Counted from the stretch's first letter, positions 32,687-42,744 are shown. The stretch is 64,000 nucleotides of DNA from Pseudomonas extremorientalis (GCF_001870465.1 NZ_MDGK01000052.1:186001-250000); one strand, 5' to 3'. Notes: generated by a model from the letters alone, not told the origin. Made by a program: numbers and translations.

Positions 32687-33787
32687 ATTAAACCGCTTTT
32701 CGCCAAAGGCCCCTCATTGGGCGTGCGCCTGTTGGTGCTGGTCGTGCTTTCGGTCGCGCTGATGGTGGTCGATGCCCGCTTTGCACTGCTCAAGCCCGTG
32801 CGCAGCCAGATGTCGCTGGTGTTGATGCAGACCTACTGGATCACCGACCTGCCGCAACGTCTGTTCCAGGGCGTGGCCAGCCAGTTCGGCAGCCGCACCG
32901 AGCTCGTCGCCGAGAACGAAAAACTCAAGACCGAAAACCTGCTGTTGCAGGGGCGTATGCAGAAGCTGGCGGCCCTCACCGAGCAGAACGTTCGGCTGCG
33001 CGAGTTGCTCAATTCTTCCGCACTGGTCAATGAAAAGGTCGAAGTGGCCGAGTTGATCGGCATGGACCCCAACCCCTTCACCCATCGCATCATCATCAAC
33101 AAGGGTGAGCGCGACGGTGTGGTCCTCGGCCAGCCGGTGCTCGACGCCCGTGGCCTGATGGGCCAGGTGGTCGAGCTGATGCCTTACACCTCGCGGGTGT
33201 TGTTGCTGACGGATACTACCCACAGCATCCCGGTGCAGGTAAACCGCAACGGCCTGCGCGCGATTGCCAGCGGTACCGGCAACCCCGAGCGCCTGGAGTT
33301 GCGCCATGTGGCCGACACTGCCGACATCAAGGAAGGCGACTTGTTGGTCAGTTCCGGCCTCGGTCAGCGTTTCCCGGCCGGCTACCCGGTGGCGACGGTC
33401 AAGGAAGTGATCCACGATTCCGGCCAGCCATTTGCCATTGTGCGTGCCGTGCCGACTGCAGCCCTGAACCGCAGCCGCTACCTGCTGCTGGTATTCAGCG
33501 ACAACCGCACCCCGGAAGAGCGCGCCAACGACGCCGCCCAGGCCCAGGAAGCAGAAGATAAGCGAAATGGCATCGCGCCGATCGTTCCTGCGACGGTGCC
33601 CAAGCCTGCATTCGTGGGGCCGCCCGCACCCGCCGCTGCCCCGGCCGCGCCTGTGGCCACGCCGGTCAAGCCGGCCGCCCACAACGCTCGCCCGGCCAAG
33701 CCGGCGGCGACCAAGCCACCGGCCGCCACGCCTGCAGCCAAGCCTCCAGCGGCCGCTGCGACCACCACGCGGCAGAGGGAAGAATAA
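32687..33787 (+). CDS. mreC: Rod-shape protein MreC, probable ATT start
   Basis: 366 residues if started at ATT 32687: (M)IKPLFAKGPSLGVRLLVLVV, then a membrane helix, a coiled coil (~65-110; ELVAENEKLKTENLLLQ) and the beta-rich MreC domain (~115-285). GGGAGGAG ends six bases before the ATT, an ideal spacing. In frame there is no ATG, GTG or TTG between the stop at 32651 and the ATT. The next options (TTG 32717, GTG 32723) would remove IKPLFAKGPS, which I recall as conserved in Pseudomonas MreC. The last ~65 residues are Pro/Ala/Lys-rich and probably disordered. It scaffolds the elongasome in the periplasm. The stop overlaps mreD by one base. Confidence 0.9.
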   Translation: MKPLFAKGPSLGVRLLVLVVLSVALMVVDARFALLKPVRSQMSLVLMQTYWITDLPQRLFQGVASQFGSRTELVAENEKLKTENLLLQGRMQKLAALTEQNVRLRELLNSSALVNEKVEVAELIGMDPNPFTHRIIINKGERDGVVLGQPVLDARGLMGQVVELMPYTSRVLLLTDTTHSIPVQVNRNGLRAIASGTGNPERLELRHVADTADIKEGDLLVSSGLGQRFPAGYPVATVKEVIHDSGQPFAIVRAVPTAALNRSRYLLLVFSDNRTPEERANDAAQAQEAEDKRNGIAPIVPATVPKPAFVGPPAPAAAPAAPVATPVKPAAHNARPAKPAATKPPAATPAAKPPAAAATTTRQREE

Positions 33788-34275
33788 TGGCCGGTACTCA
33801 TTCGCGTAACGGTTGGATCGTCTGGCTGACCTTTGCCATCGGTTTGTTGCTCAGCGTTTCGCCGCTGCCACAGTTCATGGAAATCCTGCGCCCGCTCTGG
33901 CTGGCGTTGCTGCTGGCGTTCTGGGCGCTGAACCTGCCGCACAAAGTCGGCATGGTCACGGCAATGTTCCTGGGCTTGGCGGAAGATGTGCTCTATGGCA
34001 CCTTGCTGGGCCAGAACGCGTTGATCCTGACGTTGATCACTTTCCTGGTGCTGTCGTTGCAGCAGCGTTTGCGCATGTTCCCGATGTGGCAACAGTGCCT
34101 GGTGATCCTGGTGATCTTCGGCCTGGCACAACTGGTTCAGCTGTGGCTCAGTGCCTTGACCGGTAACCGCCAGCCCACCCTTGCGTTGGTGCTGCCGGCC
34201 CTGGTCAGTGCGTTGCTGTGGCCATGGGTCAGCTTCGGTCTGCGTGGGTTGCGTCGTCGCTACAAAATCAATTGA
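33787..34275 (+). CDS. mreD: Rod-shape protein MreD
   Basis: 162 residues with about five membrane helices (WIVWLTFAIGLLLSVSPLP onward). The typical FLGLAEDVLYGTLLGQNAL segment is present. Inner-membrane part of the elongasome that modulates MreC. It starts on the mreC stop (TAATG), so translation is coupled; maf follows 51 nt later. Confidence 0.95.
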   Translation: MAGTHSRNGWIVWLTFAIGLLLSVSPLPQFMEILRPLWLALLLAFWALNLPHKVGMVTAMFLGLAEDVLYGTLLGQNALILTLITFLVLSLQQRLRMFPMWQQCLVILVIFGLAQLVQLWLSALTGNRQPTLALVLPALVSALLWPWVSFGLRGLRRRYKIN

Positions 34276-34326
34276 ATGGATTGCGAGGCTCTGCCTGGTT
34301 ATCGAGCCCTACAGGGAGAGTCTGCA

Positions 34327-34923
34327 ATGAATTCGCTTTACCTGGCCTCGGGCTCTCCGAGGCGGCGTGAACTGTTGACCCAGATCGGTGTGCCCTTCAC
34401 CGTGGTCAGCGCCGCTATTGATGAAACCCCTCTTACAAATGAATCCGCCGTTTCCTACGTCGAGCGCTTGGCGCGCGGTAAGGCTGCGGCGGGTTTTGCT
34501 GTGCTCTCAAATACGTCTGGCGCCTGTGTGCTGGGGGCTGATACGGCTGTGATCGTTGATGGTCAGATCCTCGGTAAGCCCGTTGACCAGGCCGATGCCT
34601 TGGCGATGTTGATGGCCTTGTCGGGGCGTGAGCACGAGGTGCTCACCGCCATTGCCCTCACCGACGGCCAGCGCTGCGAGTGTATTTGTGTAAGCAGTCG
34701 TGTACGTTTTCGCGACATTTCTGTCGAGGAGGCTACAACCTACTGGCACAGTGGCGAACCCCAGGACAAGGCGGGCGGCTATGCTATCCAAGGCCTGGGC
34801 TCGGTGTTTGCAGCCGGGCTCAATGGCAGTTATTCGGCGGTCGTCGGCCTGCCGGTGTGCGAAACCGCACAACTGCTCCATCAATTCGGCATACCCTGTT
34901 GGCAAAATCTTACCGCGCGCTGA
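34327..34923 (+). CDS. maf: Maf-family nucleoside triphosphate pyrophosphatase
   Basis: 198 residues. The N-terminal signature LASGSPRRRELLTQIG and the catalytic Asp in LGADTAVIVDG define the Maf/ITPase-like fold. The YhdE branch hydrolyses dTTP, UTP and modified pyrimidine nucleotides to monophosphates. The start is the ATG at 34327 with GGGAG upstream; an earlier in-frame ATG right after mreD lacks a ribosome binding site and adds non-family residues. It lies between mreD and rng, as in E. coli. Confidence 0.94.
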   Translation: MNSLYLASGSPRRRELLTQIGVPFTVVSAAIDETPLTNESAVSYVERLARGKAAAGFAVLSNTSGACVLGADTAVIVDGQILGKPVDQADALAMLMALSGREHEVLTAIALTDGQRCECICVSSRVRFRDISVEEATTYWHSGEPQDKAGGYAIQGLGSVFAAGLNGSYSAVVGLPVCETAQLLHQFGIPCWQNLTAR

Positions 34924-34993
34924 TCGCCGTTCCCCAGCGCCCAGCCTTTAGCGATCGGTCACTATTGTGAAAACGCCTGAACGAGACCCAGCC

Positions 34994-36451
34994 ATGAGTG
35001 AAGAGATTCTGATCAATATCACGCCGATGGAATCGCGCGTGGCGGTGGTAGAGAACGGTGTTCTGCAAGAAGTCCATGTTGAGCGCACCCAGAAGCGCGG
35101 GATCGTCGGCAATATCTACAAAGGCAAGGTGGTGCGTGTACTGCCGGGGATGCAAGCGGCATTCGTCGATATCGGCCTGGACCGTGCCGCATTTATCCAT
35201 GCCTCGGAAATTTCCCTGCGCGAAGGCCCTGCCGTGGAAAGCATCAGTGCGCTGGTGCACGAAGGGCAGAGCCTGGTGGTGCAAGTCACCAAGGACCCCA
35301 TCGGTTCCAAGGGCGCGCGCCTGACCACGCAGTTGTCGATCCCGTCGCGTTACCTGGTGTACATGCCGCGTACGGCGCATGTCGGCATTTCATTGAAGAT
35401 CGAAGACGAAGCCGAGCGTGAGCGCCTGAAGAAAGTGGTCAGCGATTGCGTAGCCGCCGAAGGCATCAAGGAGGCGGGCGGCTTTATTCTGCGCACCGCT
35501 GCCGAGGGCGCCGGCGCCGATGAAATCCTCATGGACATCCGCTACCTGCGGCGTCTGTGGGACCAGATCGACGCCCAGATCAAGACCATCGGCGCGCCCA
35601 GCGTCATTTATGAAGACCTGGGCCTGGCCCTGCGCACACTGCGCGACCTGGTCAGCCCGAAGATTGAGAAAATTCGCATCGACTCGCGGGAAACCTTCCA
35701 GCGCACTACGCAATTCGTCGCCGAACTGATGCCGGAAATTGCCGACCGCCTGGAGCACTACCCCGGCGAGCGACCGATCTTCGACCTGTATGGCGTCGAA
35801 GACGAAATCCAGAAAGCCCTGGAACGCAAGGTGCCGCTCAAGTCCGGGGGCTACCTGGTGGTGGACCCGGCGGAAGCCATGACCACCATCGACGTCAACA
35901 CCGGTGCGTTCGTGGGCCATCGCAACCTCGAAGAAACCATCTTCAAGACCAACCTCGAAGCGGCTACCGCGATTGCTCGCCAACTGCGTCTGCGCAACCT
36001 GGGTGGCATCATCATCATCGACTTCATCGACATGGAAGACGAAGAGCACCAGCGCCAGGTGCTGCGGACCCTCGAGAAACAGCTGGAGCGTGATCACGCC
36101 AAGACCAACATTATCGGCATTACCGAGTTGGGCCTGGTGCAGATGACCCGCAAACGCACCCGAGAAAGCCTCGAGCAAGTGCTGTGCGAGCCGTGCAGCA
36201 GTTGCCAGGGGCGCGGTAAGTTGAAGACCCCGGAAACGGTTTGCTACGAGATTTTTCGCGAGATCCTGCGTGAAGCGCGTGCCTACCAGGCCGAAGGTTA
36301 TAGAGTGCTTGCCAACCAGAAAGTGGTCGACCGGCTGCTGGACGAAGAGTCCGGCAACGTTGCCGAGCTGGAGGGATTTATCGGGCGCACGATACGCTTC
36401 CAGGTTGAAACCATGTATTCCCAGGAACAATACGACGTGGTGCTGCTCTGA
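34994..36451 (+). CDS. rng: Ribonuclease G
   Basis: 485 residues. It has an S1-like RNA-binding region (~38-125; GNIYKGKVVRVLPGMQAAFVDIG), the RNase H-like and DNase I-like catalytic parts (IDVNTGAFVGHRNLE, IIIIDFIDMED with the metal Asp residues) and the Zn-link CEPCSSCQGRG. It lacks the long degradosome scaffold of RNase E. It matures 16S rRNA 5' ends and degrades some mRNAs. The ATG at 34994 starts the conserved MSEEILINITP; a GTG 27 bases earlier is less likely. Confidence 0.96.
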   Translation: MSEEILINITPMESRVAVVENGVLQEVHVERTQKRGIVGNIYKGKVVRVLPGMQAAFVDIGLDRAAFIHASEISLREGPAVESISALVHEGQSLVVQVTKDPIGSKGARLTTQLSIPSRYLVYMPRTAHVGISLKIEDEAERERLKKVVSDCVAAEGIKEAGGFILRTAAEGAGADEILMDIRYLRRLWDQIDAQIKTIGAPSVIYEDLGLALRTLRDLVSPKIEKIRIDSRETFQRTTQFVAELMPEIADRLEHYPGERPIFDLYGVEDEIQKALERKVPLKSGGYLVVDPAEAMTTIDVNTGAFVGHRNLEETIFKTNLEAATAIARQLRLRNLGGIIIIDFIDMEDEEHQRQVLRTLEKQLERDHAKTNIIGITELGLVQMTRKRTRESLEQVLCEPCSSCQGRGKLKTPETVCYEIFREILREARAYQAEGYRVLANQKVVDRLLDEESGNVAELEGFIGRTIRFQVETMYSQEQYDVVLL

Positions 36452-36527
36452 TCCCCATTCGCTTTCCTTTTATGAGACAGGCAGGCCTTGATCTGCCGTC
36501 CGACTACTGCCTTGAGGGTCGCCTGAC

Positions 36528-39500
36528 ATGGAGCGTCTGATACGCTTTTTTGCCGCTTTGACCCGTTGGGGGCTGGGCCTCTGCGCGTTGTCGCTGGTAT
36601 TGGCGGCGGTGTACGTGAGCCTGGGGCGTGAATTGACGCCGCTGGTGGCCGAGTACCGTGCCGAAGTCGAAGCCAAGGCCCAGGCAGCCGTGGACATGCC
36701 TTTGCATATCGGCAGCCTCGAAGGCCGCTGGAGCGGCTTCGCGCCGGTATTGCTGGCCCATGATGTGATGCTGGGCGAGGGCAGCAGTGCCTTGCGCCTG
36801 GACCAGGTCGAGGTGGTGCCCGATGTCTGGGCCAGCCTGATGGCGCGCGAAGTGCGGATTGCCCACCTGCAAGTCAGTGGCCTGCAACTCAGCGTCAAGG
36901 AAGACAAGGACGGCAAGTGGGCCTTGCAAGGCCTGCCGGTTCAGGACGACCAGCCGCTGGACCCTGAGCAGTTGCTCACGAACATGCAGAAGGTCAAGCG
37001 CGTGTCACTGCTCGACAGCCAGGTGACACTGCAACCGTTCGACCAGGCGCCGGTGACCCTGACGTATGTCGGTCTGAACCTGCACACCGGCGTCACCCGC
37101 CAACGCCTGGATGCACGCCTGACCCTGCCCGATGGCCAGCCCCTCGCCATGAGCCTGCGCACCCGCATCCGCGCCAGCCAGTGGAAGGACGGCGAAGTCC
37201 AGGCTTATCTGAGCCTGCCCCAGAGTGACTGGGCCAGGTGGATCCCGGCGAAACTGACTCAACAGTGGAAGCTCACGCAGTTCAAGGCGGGCGGCGAATT
37301 CTGGCTGACCTGGGCCAAAGGCACCGTGCAGAGTGCGGTAGTGCGCCTCAACTCGCCACAGGTGAAGGGCCAATACGCCGAGCGCAAGCCTGTGCACATC
37401 GAAAACCTCGCGCTTACGGCCTACCTGCAACGCAGTGACACCGGTCTCAGCGTGCTGTTCGACTCGCTGGCGATGAGCCTGGGCGAGACTCGCTGGGAAT
37501 CCCGCCTGCAATTGCGGCAGACCCTGGCCACCGACAAGGACCTGGAAGTCTGGAAGCTCCAGGCCGACCGCCTGGACCTGACGCCTATCACACCATTGCT
37601 CAATGCGCTGGCGCCGCTGCCGGAAGGTTTTGCCAAGACGGTCGAGCACCTCAAGGCCACTGGCCTGCTGCGTAATGTGCTGGTGGACTTCCGTCCCCAG
37701 GACACGACCGATAAGAAGGTCAGCTTCGCCGCCAACCTCGAACGCATCGGCTTCGATGCCTACTTCGGCGCACCGGCTGCGCGTAACGTGTCCGGCAGCA
37801 TCAGCGGCGACTTGGGCCAGGGCGAGTTGCGCATGGACAGCAAGGACTTTTCCCTGCACCTCGACCCGATCTTCGCCAAGCCCTGGCAGTACCTCCAGGC
37901 CAATGCACGCCTGACGTGGAAGCTGGACAAAGAAGGCTTCACCCTGATCGCCCCTTACATCAAGGTGCTGGGCGAGGAGGGCAAGATCGCCGCCGACTTC
38001 CTGATCCGTCTGCATTTCGACCACAACCAGGAAGACTACATGGACCTGCGGGTCGGTATGGTCGATGGCGACGGGCGCTTCACCCCCAAATACCTGCCGG
38101 CGGTGTTGAGCCCCGCCCTGGATGAATGGCTGCGTACCGCGATTCTCAAGGGCGCGGTGGATCAAGGCTTCTTCCAGTATCAGGGTTCGTTGAACCACGA
38201 TGCGCTGCCGGCTTCACGCAATATCAGCCTGTTCTTCAAGGTGCATGATGCCGAGCTGGCGTTCCAGCCGGGCTGGCCTCATGTGAGCAAGGTCAACGGC
38301 GAAGTGTTTGTCGAGGAGAGCGGTGTGCGCATCCTGGCCAGCAAGGGCCAGTTGCTCGATACCAAGGTCAAGGACATCTACGTCAATATTCCCCATGCAC
38401 CTGCGGGCAAGGACAGTCATCTGCTGCTTACGGGCGGTTTTGCCGGTGGCTTGGGCGACGGCCTGAAAATCCTTCAGGAAGCGCCGATCGGCACTGCGTC
38501 GACCTTTTCTGGCTGGAAGGGCGAGGGCGACCTGCAAGGCGGCCTTGACCTGGATATTCCGTTGGCCAAGGGCGCCGAACCGAAAATCGTGGTGGACTTC
38601 AAGACCGACAAGGCGCGCCTGCAATTGGCCGAGCCGCCCCTGGACCTGACCCAGCTCAAGGGCGAGTTCCGTTTCGACAGCGCCAAGGGCCTGAGTGGCC
38701 AGAACATCACCGCCCAGGCGTTTGATCGGCCGATCACCGCGCAGATCGTTGCCGACGGCAAGCCCGGCAATATCAGCACCCGTGTGAATGCCAAGGGTCA
38801 GGTTACGGTCAAGCGGCTGACCGACTGGTTGAAAATCAGCCAGCCGTTACCGGTATCCGGCGATATTCCGTACCAGTTGCAGGTGACCCTGGATGGCGCC
38901 GACAGCCAACTGATGGTCAGTTCCAACCTCAAGGGCGTGGCTGTGGACCTGCCGGCGCCGTTCGGCATGCCGGCCAGCCAGGGGCGTGACAGTGTGTTCC
39001 GCATGACCTTGCAGGGCGCCGAGCGCCGCTATTGGTTCGATTATGGCGAGCTGGCCAACTTTACCTTTGCTGCACCGCCGGACAAATTCAATGACGGGCG
39101 CGGCGAGCTGTTCCTCGGTGATGGCGATGCTGTGCTGCCGGGCGCCAAGGGCTTGCGCATTCGTGGGGTGCTGTCGGAGCTGGATATCGACCCGTGGAAG
39201 AAACTGGTGGATCGTTATGCGGGCAATGACCCGGGCGGCAGTGCCAAGCAATTGCTCAGCGGCGCTGACTTCAAGATCGGCAAGCTGACCGGTTTCGGCA
39301 CGCAGTTCGATCAAGTCAATTTGCAACTGGACCGCAAGCCTGCGGCGTGGGGCGTGCAGCTCGACAGCCAGCAGGCCAAGGGCTCGGTCAACCTGCCGGA
39401 CGCCAAGGGCGCGCCGATTGCGATCAACCTGCAGTACGTGAGGCTGCCGGCGATGGACCCAACGGTACAGGCGGATGAAAACGCGCCGGACCCCTTGGCG

Positions 39501-40343
39501 AACATCGACCCCAAGGATATTCCGGCGCTGGATATCGCCATTGACCAATTGTTCCAGGGCCCGGACCTGATCGGCGCCTGGTCGCTGAAAATCCGCCCGA
39601 CCGCCAAGGGCCTGGCCTTCAACAACCTGGATCTGGGCCTCAAGGGTATGCAGCTCAAGGGTGCGGGTGGCTGGGAGGGCGCGGCGGGAGACAGCAGCAG
39701 CTGGTACAAGGGGCGCCTGGACGGCAAGAATATTGGCGATGTACTCAAGGGGTGGGGGTATGCGCCGACCGTCACCAGCCAGGATTTCCATCTGGATGTG
39801 GACGGCCGTTGGCCCGGTTCTCCGGCCTATGTAGGGCCCAAGCGTTTCTCCGGCAGCCTGGATGCGGCGTTCCGCAACGGCCAGTTCGTCGAAGTGGAAG
39901 GCGGAGCCCAGGCCCTGCGGGTATTCGGCCTGCTGAACTTCAACTCCATCGGGCGGCGGTTGCGCCTTGATTTCTCGGACCTGCTCGGCAAGGGTTTGAG
40001 CTATGACCGGGTCAAAGGCCTGCTGGCCGCCAGCAATGGCGTATTCGTGACCCGCGAACCGATCACCATGACGGGGCCGTCGAGCAACCTCGAGCTCAAC
40101 GGTACCCTGGACCTGGTGGCTGACCGCGTCGATGCCAAGCTGCTGGTAACGCTGCCGGTGACCAACAACCTGCCGATCGCGGCGTTGATCGTGGGTGCGC
40201 CGGCCATTGGTGGTGCGTTGTTCCTGATCGACAAGCTGATCGGCGACCGTGTTTCACGCTTCGCCAGTGTCCAGTACAAGGTCGAAGGCCCGTGGAAGGA
40301 CCCGAAAATCACCTTCGACAAGCCATTTGAAAAGCCAAACTGA
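36528..40343 (+). CDS. yhdP: YhdP family AsmA-like phospholipid transport protein
   Basis: 1271 residues. One N-terminal membrane helix (~10-32, LTRWGLGLCALSLVLAAVYV) is followed by a very long, beta-rich periplasmic region and a C-terminal DUF3971/AsmA-like part (~1080-1240). This matches YhdP, a bridge-like protein that helps move phospholipids from the inner to the outer membrane together with TamB and YdbH. A second hydrophobic stretch near 1215-1235 (LPIAALIVGAPAIGGALFLI) is typical. It lies in the conserved rng-yhdP-nitrilase-tldD order. Confidence 0.95.
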   Translation: MERLIRFFAALTRWGLGLCALSLVLAAVYVSLGRELTPLVAEYRAEVEAKAQAAVDMPLHIGSLEGRWSGFAPVLLAHDVMLGEGSSALRLDQVEVVPDVWASLMAREVRIAHLQVSGLQLSVKEDKDGKWALQGLPVQDDQPLDPEQLLTNMQKVKRVSLLDSQVTLQPFDQAPVTLTYVGLNLHTGVTRQRLDARLTLPDGQPLAMSLRTRIRASQWKDGEVQAYLSLPQSDWARWIPAKLTQQWKLTQFKAGGEFWLTWAKGTVQSAVVRLNSPQVKGQYAERKPVHIENLALTAYLQRSDTGLSVLFDSLAMSLGETRWESRLQLRQTLATDKDLEVWKLQADRLDLTPITPLLNALAPLPEGFAKTVEHLKATGLLRNVLVDFRPQDTTDKKVSFAANLERIGFDAYFGAPAARNVSGSISGDLGQGELRMDSKDFSLHLDPIFAKPWQYLQANARLTWKLDKEGFTLIAPYIKVLGEEGKIAADFLIRLHFDHNQEDYMDLRVGMVDGDGRFTPKYLPAVLSPALDEWLRTAILKGAVDQGFFQYQGSLNHDALPASRNISLFFKVHDAELAFQPGWPHVSKVNGEVFVEESGVRILASKGQLLDTKVKDIYVNIPHAPAGKDSHLLLTGGFAGGLGDGLKILQEAPIGTASTFSGWKGEGDLQGGLDLDIPLAKGAEPKIVVDFKTDKARLQLAEPPLDLTQLKGEFRFDSAKGLSGQNITAQAFDRPITAQIVADGKPGNISTRVNAKGQVTVKRLTDWLKISQPLPVSGDIPYQLQVTLDGADSQLMVSSNLKGVAVDLPAPFGMPASQGRDSVFRMTLQGAERRYWFDYGELANFTFAAPPDKFNDGRGELFLGDGDAVLPGAKGLRIRGVLSELDIDPWKKLVDRYAGNDPGGSAKQLLSGADFKIGKLTGFGTQFDQVNLQLDRKPAAWGVQLDSQQAKGSVNLPDAKGAPIAINLQYVRLPAMDPTVQADENAPDPLANIDPKDIPALDIAIDQLFQGPDLIGAWSLKIRPTAKGLAFNNLDLGLKGMQLKGAGGWEGAAGDSSSWYKGRLDGKNIGDVLKGWGYAPTVTSQDFHLDVDGRWPGSPAYVGPKRFSGSLDAAFRNGQFVEVEGGAQALRVFGLLNFNSIGRRLRLDFSDLLGKGLSYDRVKGLLAASNGVFVTREPITMTGPSSNLELNGTLDLVADRVDAKLLVTLPVTNNLPIAALIVGAPAIGGALFLIDKLIGDRVSRFASVQYKVEGPWKDPKITFDKPFEKPN

Positions 40344-40391
40344 GAGGCTGTGGAGTAGCATGGCCCCATGCCCTTTATGGAGTGTCGGCCC

Positions 40392-41240
40392 ATGTCCTTT
40401 GCGGTAATTCAAATGGTCAGCCAGAGCGACGTGCTGGCCAACCTGGCCCAGGCCCGTCGCTTGCTGGAAGACGCAGCGGCTGGTGGTGCGAAGCTGGCGG
40501 TACTGCCGGAAAACTTCGCCGCCATGGGCCGTCGTGACGTGGCCGATATCGGCCGCGCCGAGGCGCTGGGCGAAGGCCCGATCCTGCCATGGTTGAAACA
40601 GACTGCTCGCGACCTCACCTTATGGATAGTGGCCGGTACTTTGCCATTGCCGCCCAAGGACCAACCGCACGCCAAGTCCAACGCCTGCTCGCTGCTGATC
40701 GATGATCAGGGCGAAATCGTTGCCCGTTACGACAAGCTGCACCTGTTCGATGTGGACGTTGCCGACGCTCGCGGTCGTTATCGCGAATCGGACGACTATG
40801 CTTTCGGGAGCAATGTGGTGGTGGCGGATACGCCGGTCGGCCGATTGGGCCTGACCGTGTGCTACGACCTGCGCTTCCCCGAGCTGTACAGCGAATTGCG
40901 CGCGGCGGGGGCTGAATTGATCACGGCGCCGTCGGCGTTTACCGCGGTGACCGGCGCCGCGCACTGGGATGTGCTGATTCGTGCACGGGCCATCGAGACC
41001 CAGTGCTATCTGCTGGCGGCCGCCCAGGGGGGTGTGCATCCGGGACCGCGGGAAACCTATGGCCATGCGGCGATTGTCGACCCCTGGGGGCGCGTGCTGA
41101 CACAACAGGATCAAGGCGAAGCGGTGTTGCTGGCCGAACGCGATAGCAGTGAACAGGCGTCGATAAGGGCGCGCATGCCGGTGGTCAGCCATCGGCGCTT
41201 TTTCTCGCAGGGCGCACAGCGACCTGCTTCGGAACGATGA
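40392..41240 (+). CDS. Nitrilase-superfamily amidase (Nit1/Nit2-like)
   Basis: 282 residues. The Glu-Lys-Cys triad is visible in LPENFAAM, RYDKLHLFD and CYDLRFPELY, with the late ARAIETQCYLLAAAQGG segment. The branch next to tldD in gammaproteobacteria resembles Nit1, which repairs deaminated glutathione; that role is inferred here. The start is the ATG at 40392 with GGAG nine bases before; an earlier in-frame ATG would add eight unconserved residues. It lies 16 nt before tldD. Confidence 0.92.
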   Translation: MSFAVIQMVSQSDVLANLAQARRLLEDAAAGGAKLAVLPENFAAMGRRDVADIGRAEALGEGPILPWLKQTARDLTLWIVAGTLPLPPKDQPHAKSNACSLLIDDQGEIVARYDKLHLFDVDVADARGRYRESDDYAFGSNVVVADTPVGRLGLTVCYDLRFPELYSELRAAGAELITAPSAFTAVTGAAHWDVLIRARAIETQCYLLAAAQGGVHPGPRETYGHAAIVDPWGRVLTQQDQGEAVLLAERDSSEQASIRARMPVVSHRRFFSQGAQRPASER

Positions 41241-41256
41241 ATTTAAGGCCATACCT

Positions 41257-42699
41257 ATGAGCGAGTTGTTGTCCTCAGTCAGTGAACACCTCCTGGCACC
41301 CGGTGGCGTGACCATCGAAAGCTTGCAAACCGTGCTGGGCGATCTTGCCGGGCCGGGCATCGACGCGGCCGACCTGTATTTCCAGGGGCAGATTTCCGAG
41401 TCCTGGGCGTTGGAAGACGGCATCGTCAAGGAAGGCAGTTTCAACCTTGACCAGGGTGTGGGCGTGCGGGCGCAGTCCGGTGAGAAAACCGGTTTTGCCT
41501 ACAGCAATGCGATCACCCTGGAGGCTTTGGGCCTGGCCGCACGTGCCGCACGCTCGATCTCCCGTGCCGGGCAAAACGGCACGGTGCAGGCGTTCAGCAC
41601 CCAGGATGTGACCCAGTTGTACGGGCCGGACAACCCGTTGGAAGTGATGACCCGTGCCGAGAAAGTCGACTTGCTCAAGCGTGTCGATGCCGCGACCCGT
41701 GCATTGGACCCGCGTATCCAGCAGGTCACCGTGAGCATGGCCGGCGTGTGGGAGCGCATCCTGGTGGCGTCCACCGATGGCGGCCTGGCGGCGGATGTGC
41801 GGCCGCTGGTGCGCTTCAACGTGAGTGTGATCGTCGAGCAGAACGGCCGCCGCGAGCGCGGCGGCCATGGCGGCGGCGGGCGTACCGACTATCGTTATTT
41901 CCTCACCGATGACCGTGCCATGGGCTATGCCCGTGAAGCGCTGCGCCAGGCGCTGGTCAACCTGGAAGCCATCCCGGCACCGGCAGGTACATTGCCGGTG
42001 GTACTGGGCTCGGGTTGGTCCGGCGTGTTGCTGCACGAAGCAGTCGGCCACGGCCTGGAAGGTGACTTCAACCGCAAGGGCAGTTCGGCCTACAGCGGGC
42101 GCATGGGCGAGATGGTTGCGTCCAGGCTCTGTACCATCGTGGATGACGGCACCCTGGCCGGGCGCCGTGGCTCGCTGAGCGTCGACGACGAAGGCACGCC
42201 GACCGAGTGCACCACCCTGATCGAAAACGGTGTGCTCAAGGGCTACATGCAAGACAAGCTCAACGCCCGCCTGATGGGCGTGGCGCGTACCGGTAATGGT
42301 CGTCGTGAATCCTATGCGCACCTGCCGATGCCGCGCATGACCAACACCTACATGCTGGGTGGCGAAAGCGATCCGGCTGAAATCATCGCCTCGGTGAAGC
42401 GCGGCATCTACTGCGCCAACCTCGGGGGCGGCCAGGTGGATATCACCAGCGGCAAGTTCGTGTTCTCCACCAGCGAGGCTTACCTGATCGAAGACGGCAA
42501 GATCACCGCGCCGGTCAAAGGCGCAACCTTGATCGGTAACGGTCCGGAAGCCATGAGCAAGGTGTCGATGGTCGGTAACGACCTGTCGCTGGACAGCGGC
42601 GTGGGCACATGCGGGAAAGATGGGCAGTCGGTACCGGTGGGTGTCGGCCAGCCAACGCTGAAGATTGATGCGATCACCGTGGGTGGCACGGGGTCTTAA
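41257..42699 (+). CDS. tldD: Metalloprotease TldD
   Basis: 480 residues. The HEAVGH motif (260-265) supplies the zinc-binding His and catalytic Glu. Together with TldE/PmbA it forms a protease that degrades unfolded peptides and matures modified peptides such as microcin B17. The C-terminal domain shows the family NLGGGQVDITSGKF segment. Its partner pmbA lies 675 nt downstream on the same strand, with darP between them on the other strand. Confidence 0.97.
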   Translation: MSELLSSVSEHLLAPGGVTIESLQTVLGDLAGPGIDAADLYFQGQISESWALEDGIVKEGSFNLDQGVGVRAQSGEKTGFAYSNAITLEALGLAARAARSISRAGQNGTVQAFSTQDVTQLYGPDNPLEVMTRAEKVDLLKRVDAATRALDPRIQQVTVSMAGVWERILVASTDGGLAADVRPLVRFNVSVIVEQNGRRERGGHGGGGRTDYRYFLTDDRAMGYAREALRQALVNLEAIPAPAGTLPVVLGSGWSGVLLHEAVGHGLEGDFNRKGSSAYSGRMGEMVASRLCTIVDDGTLAGRRGSLSVDDEGTPTECTTLIENGVLKGYMQDKLNARLMGVARTGNGRRESYAHLPMPRMTNTYMLGGESDPAEIIASVKRGIYCANLGGGQVDITSGKFVFSTSEAYLIEDGKITAPVKGATLIGNGPEAMSKVSMVGNDLSLDSGVGTCGKDGQSVPVGVGQPTLKIDAITVGGTGS

Positions 42700-42744
42700 G
42701 CGGTGGAGCTTCGGGTGGCGAAGGCCGCCACCCGGGGAAGGGCA

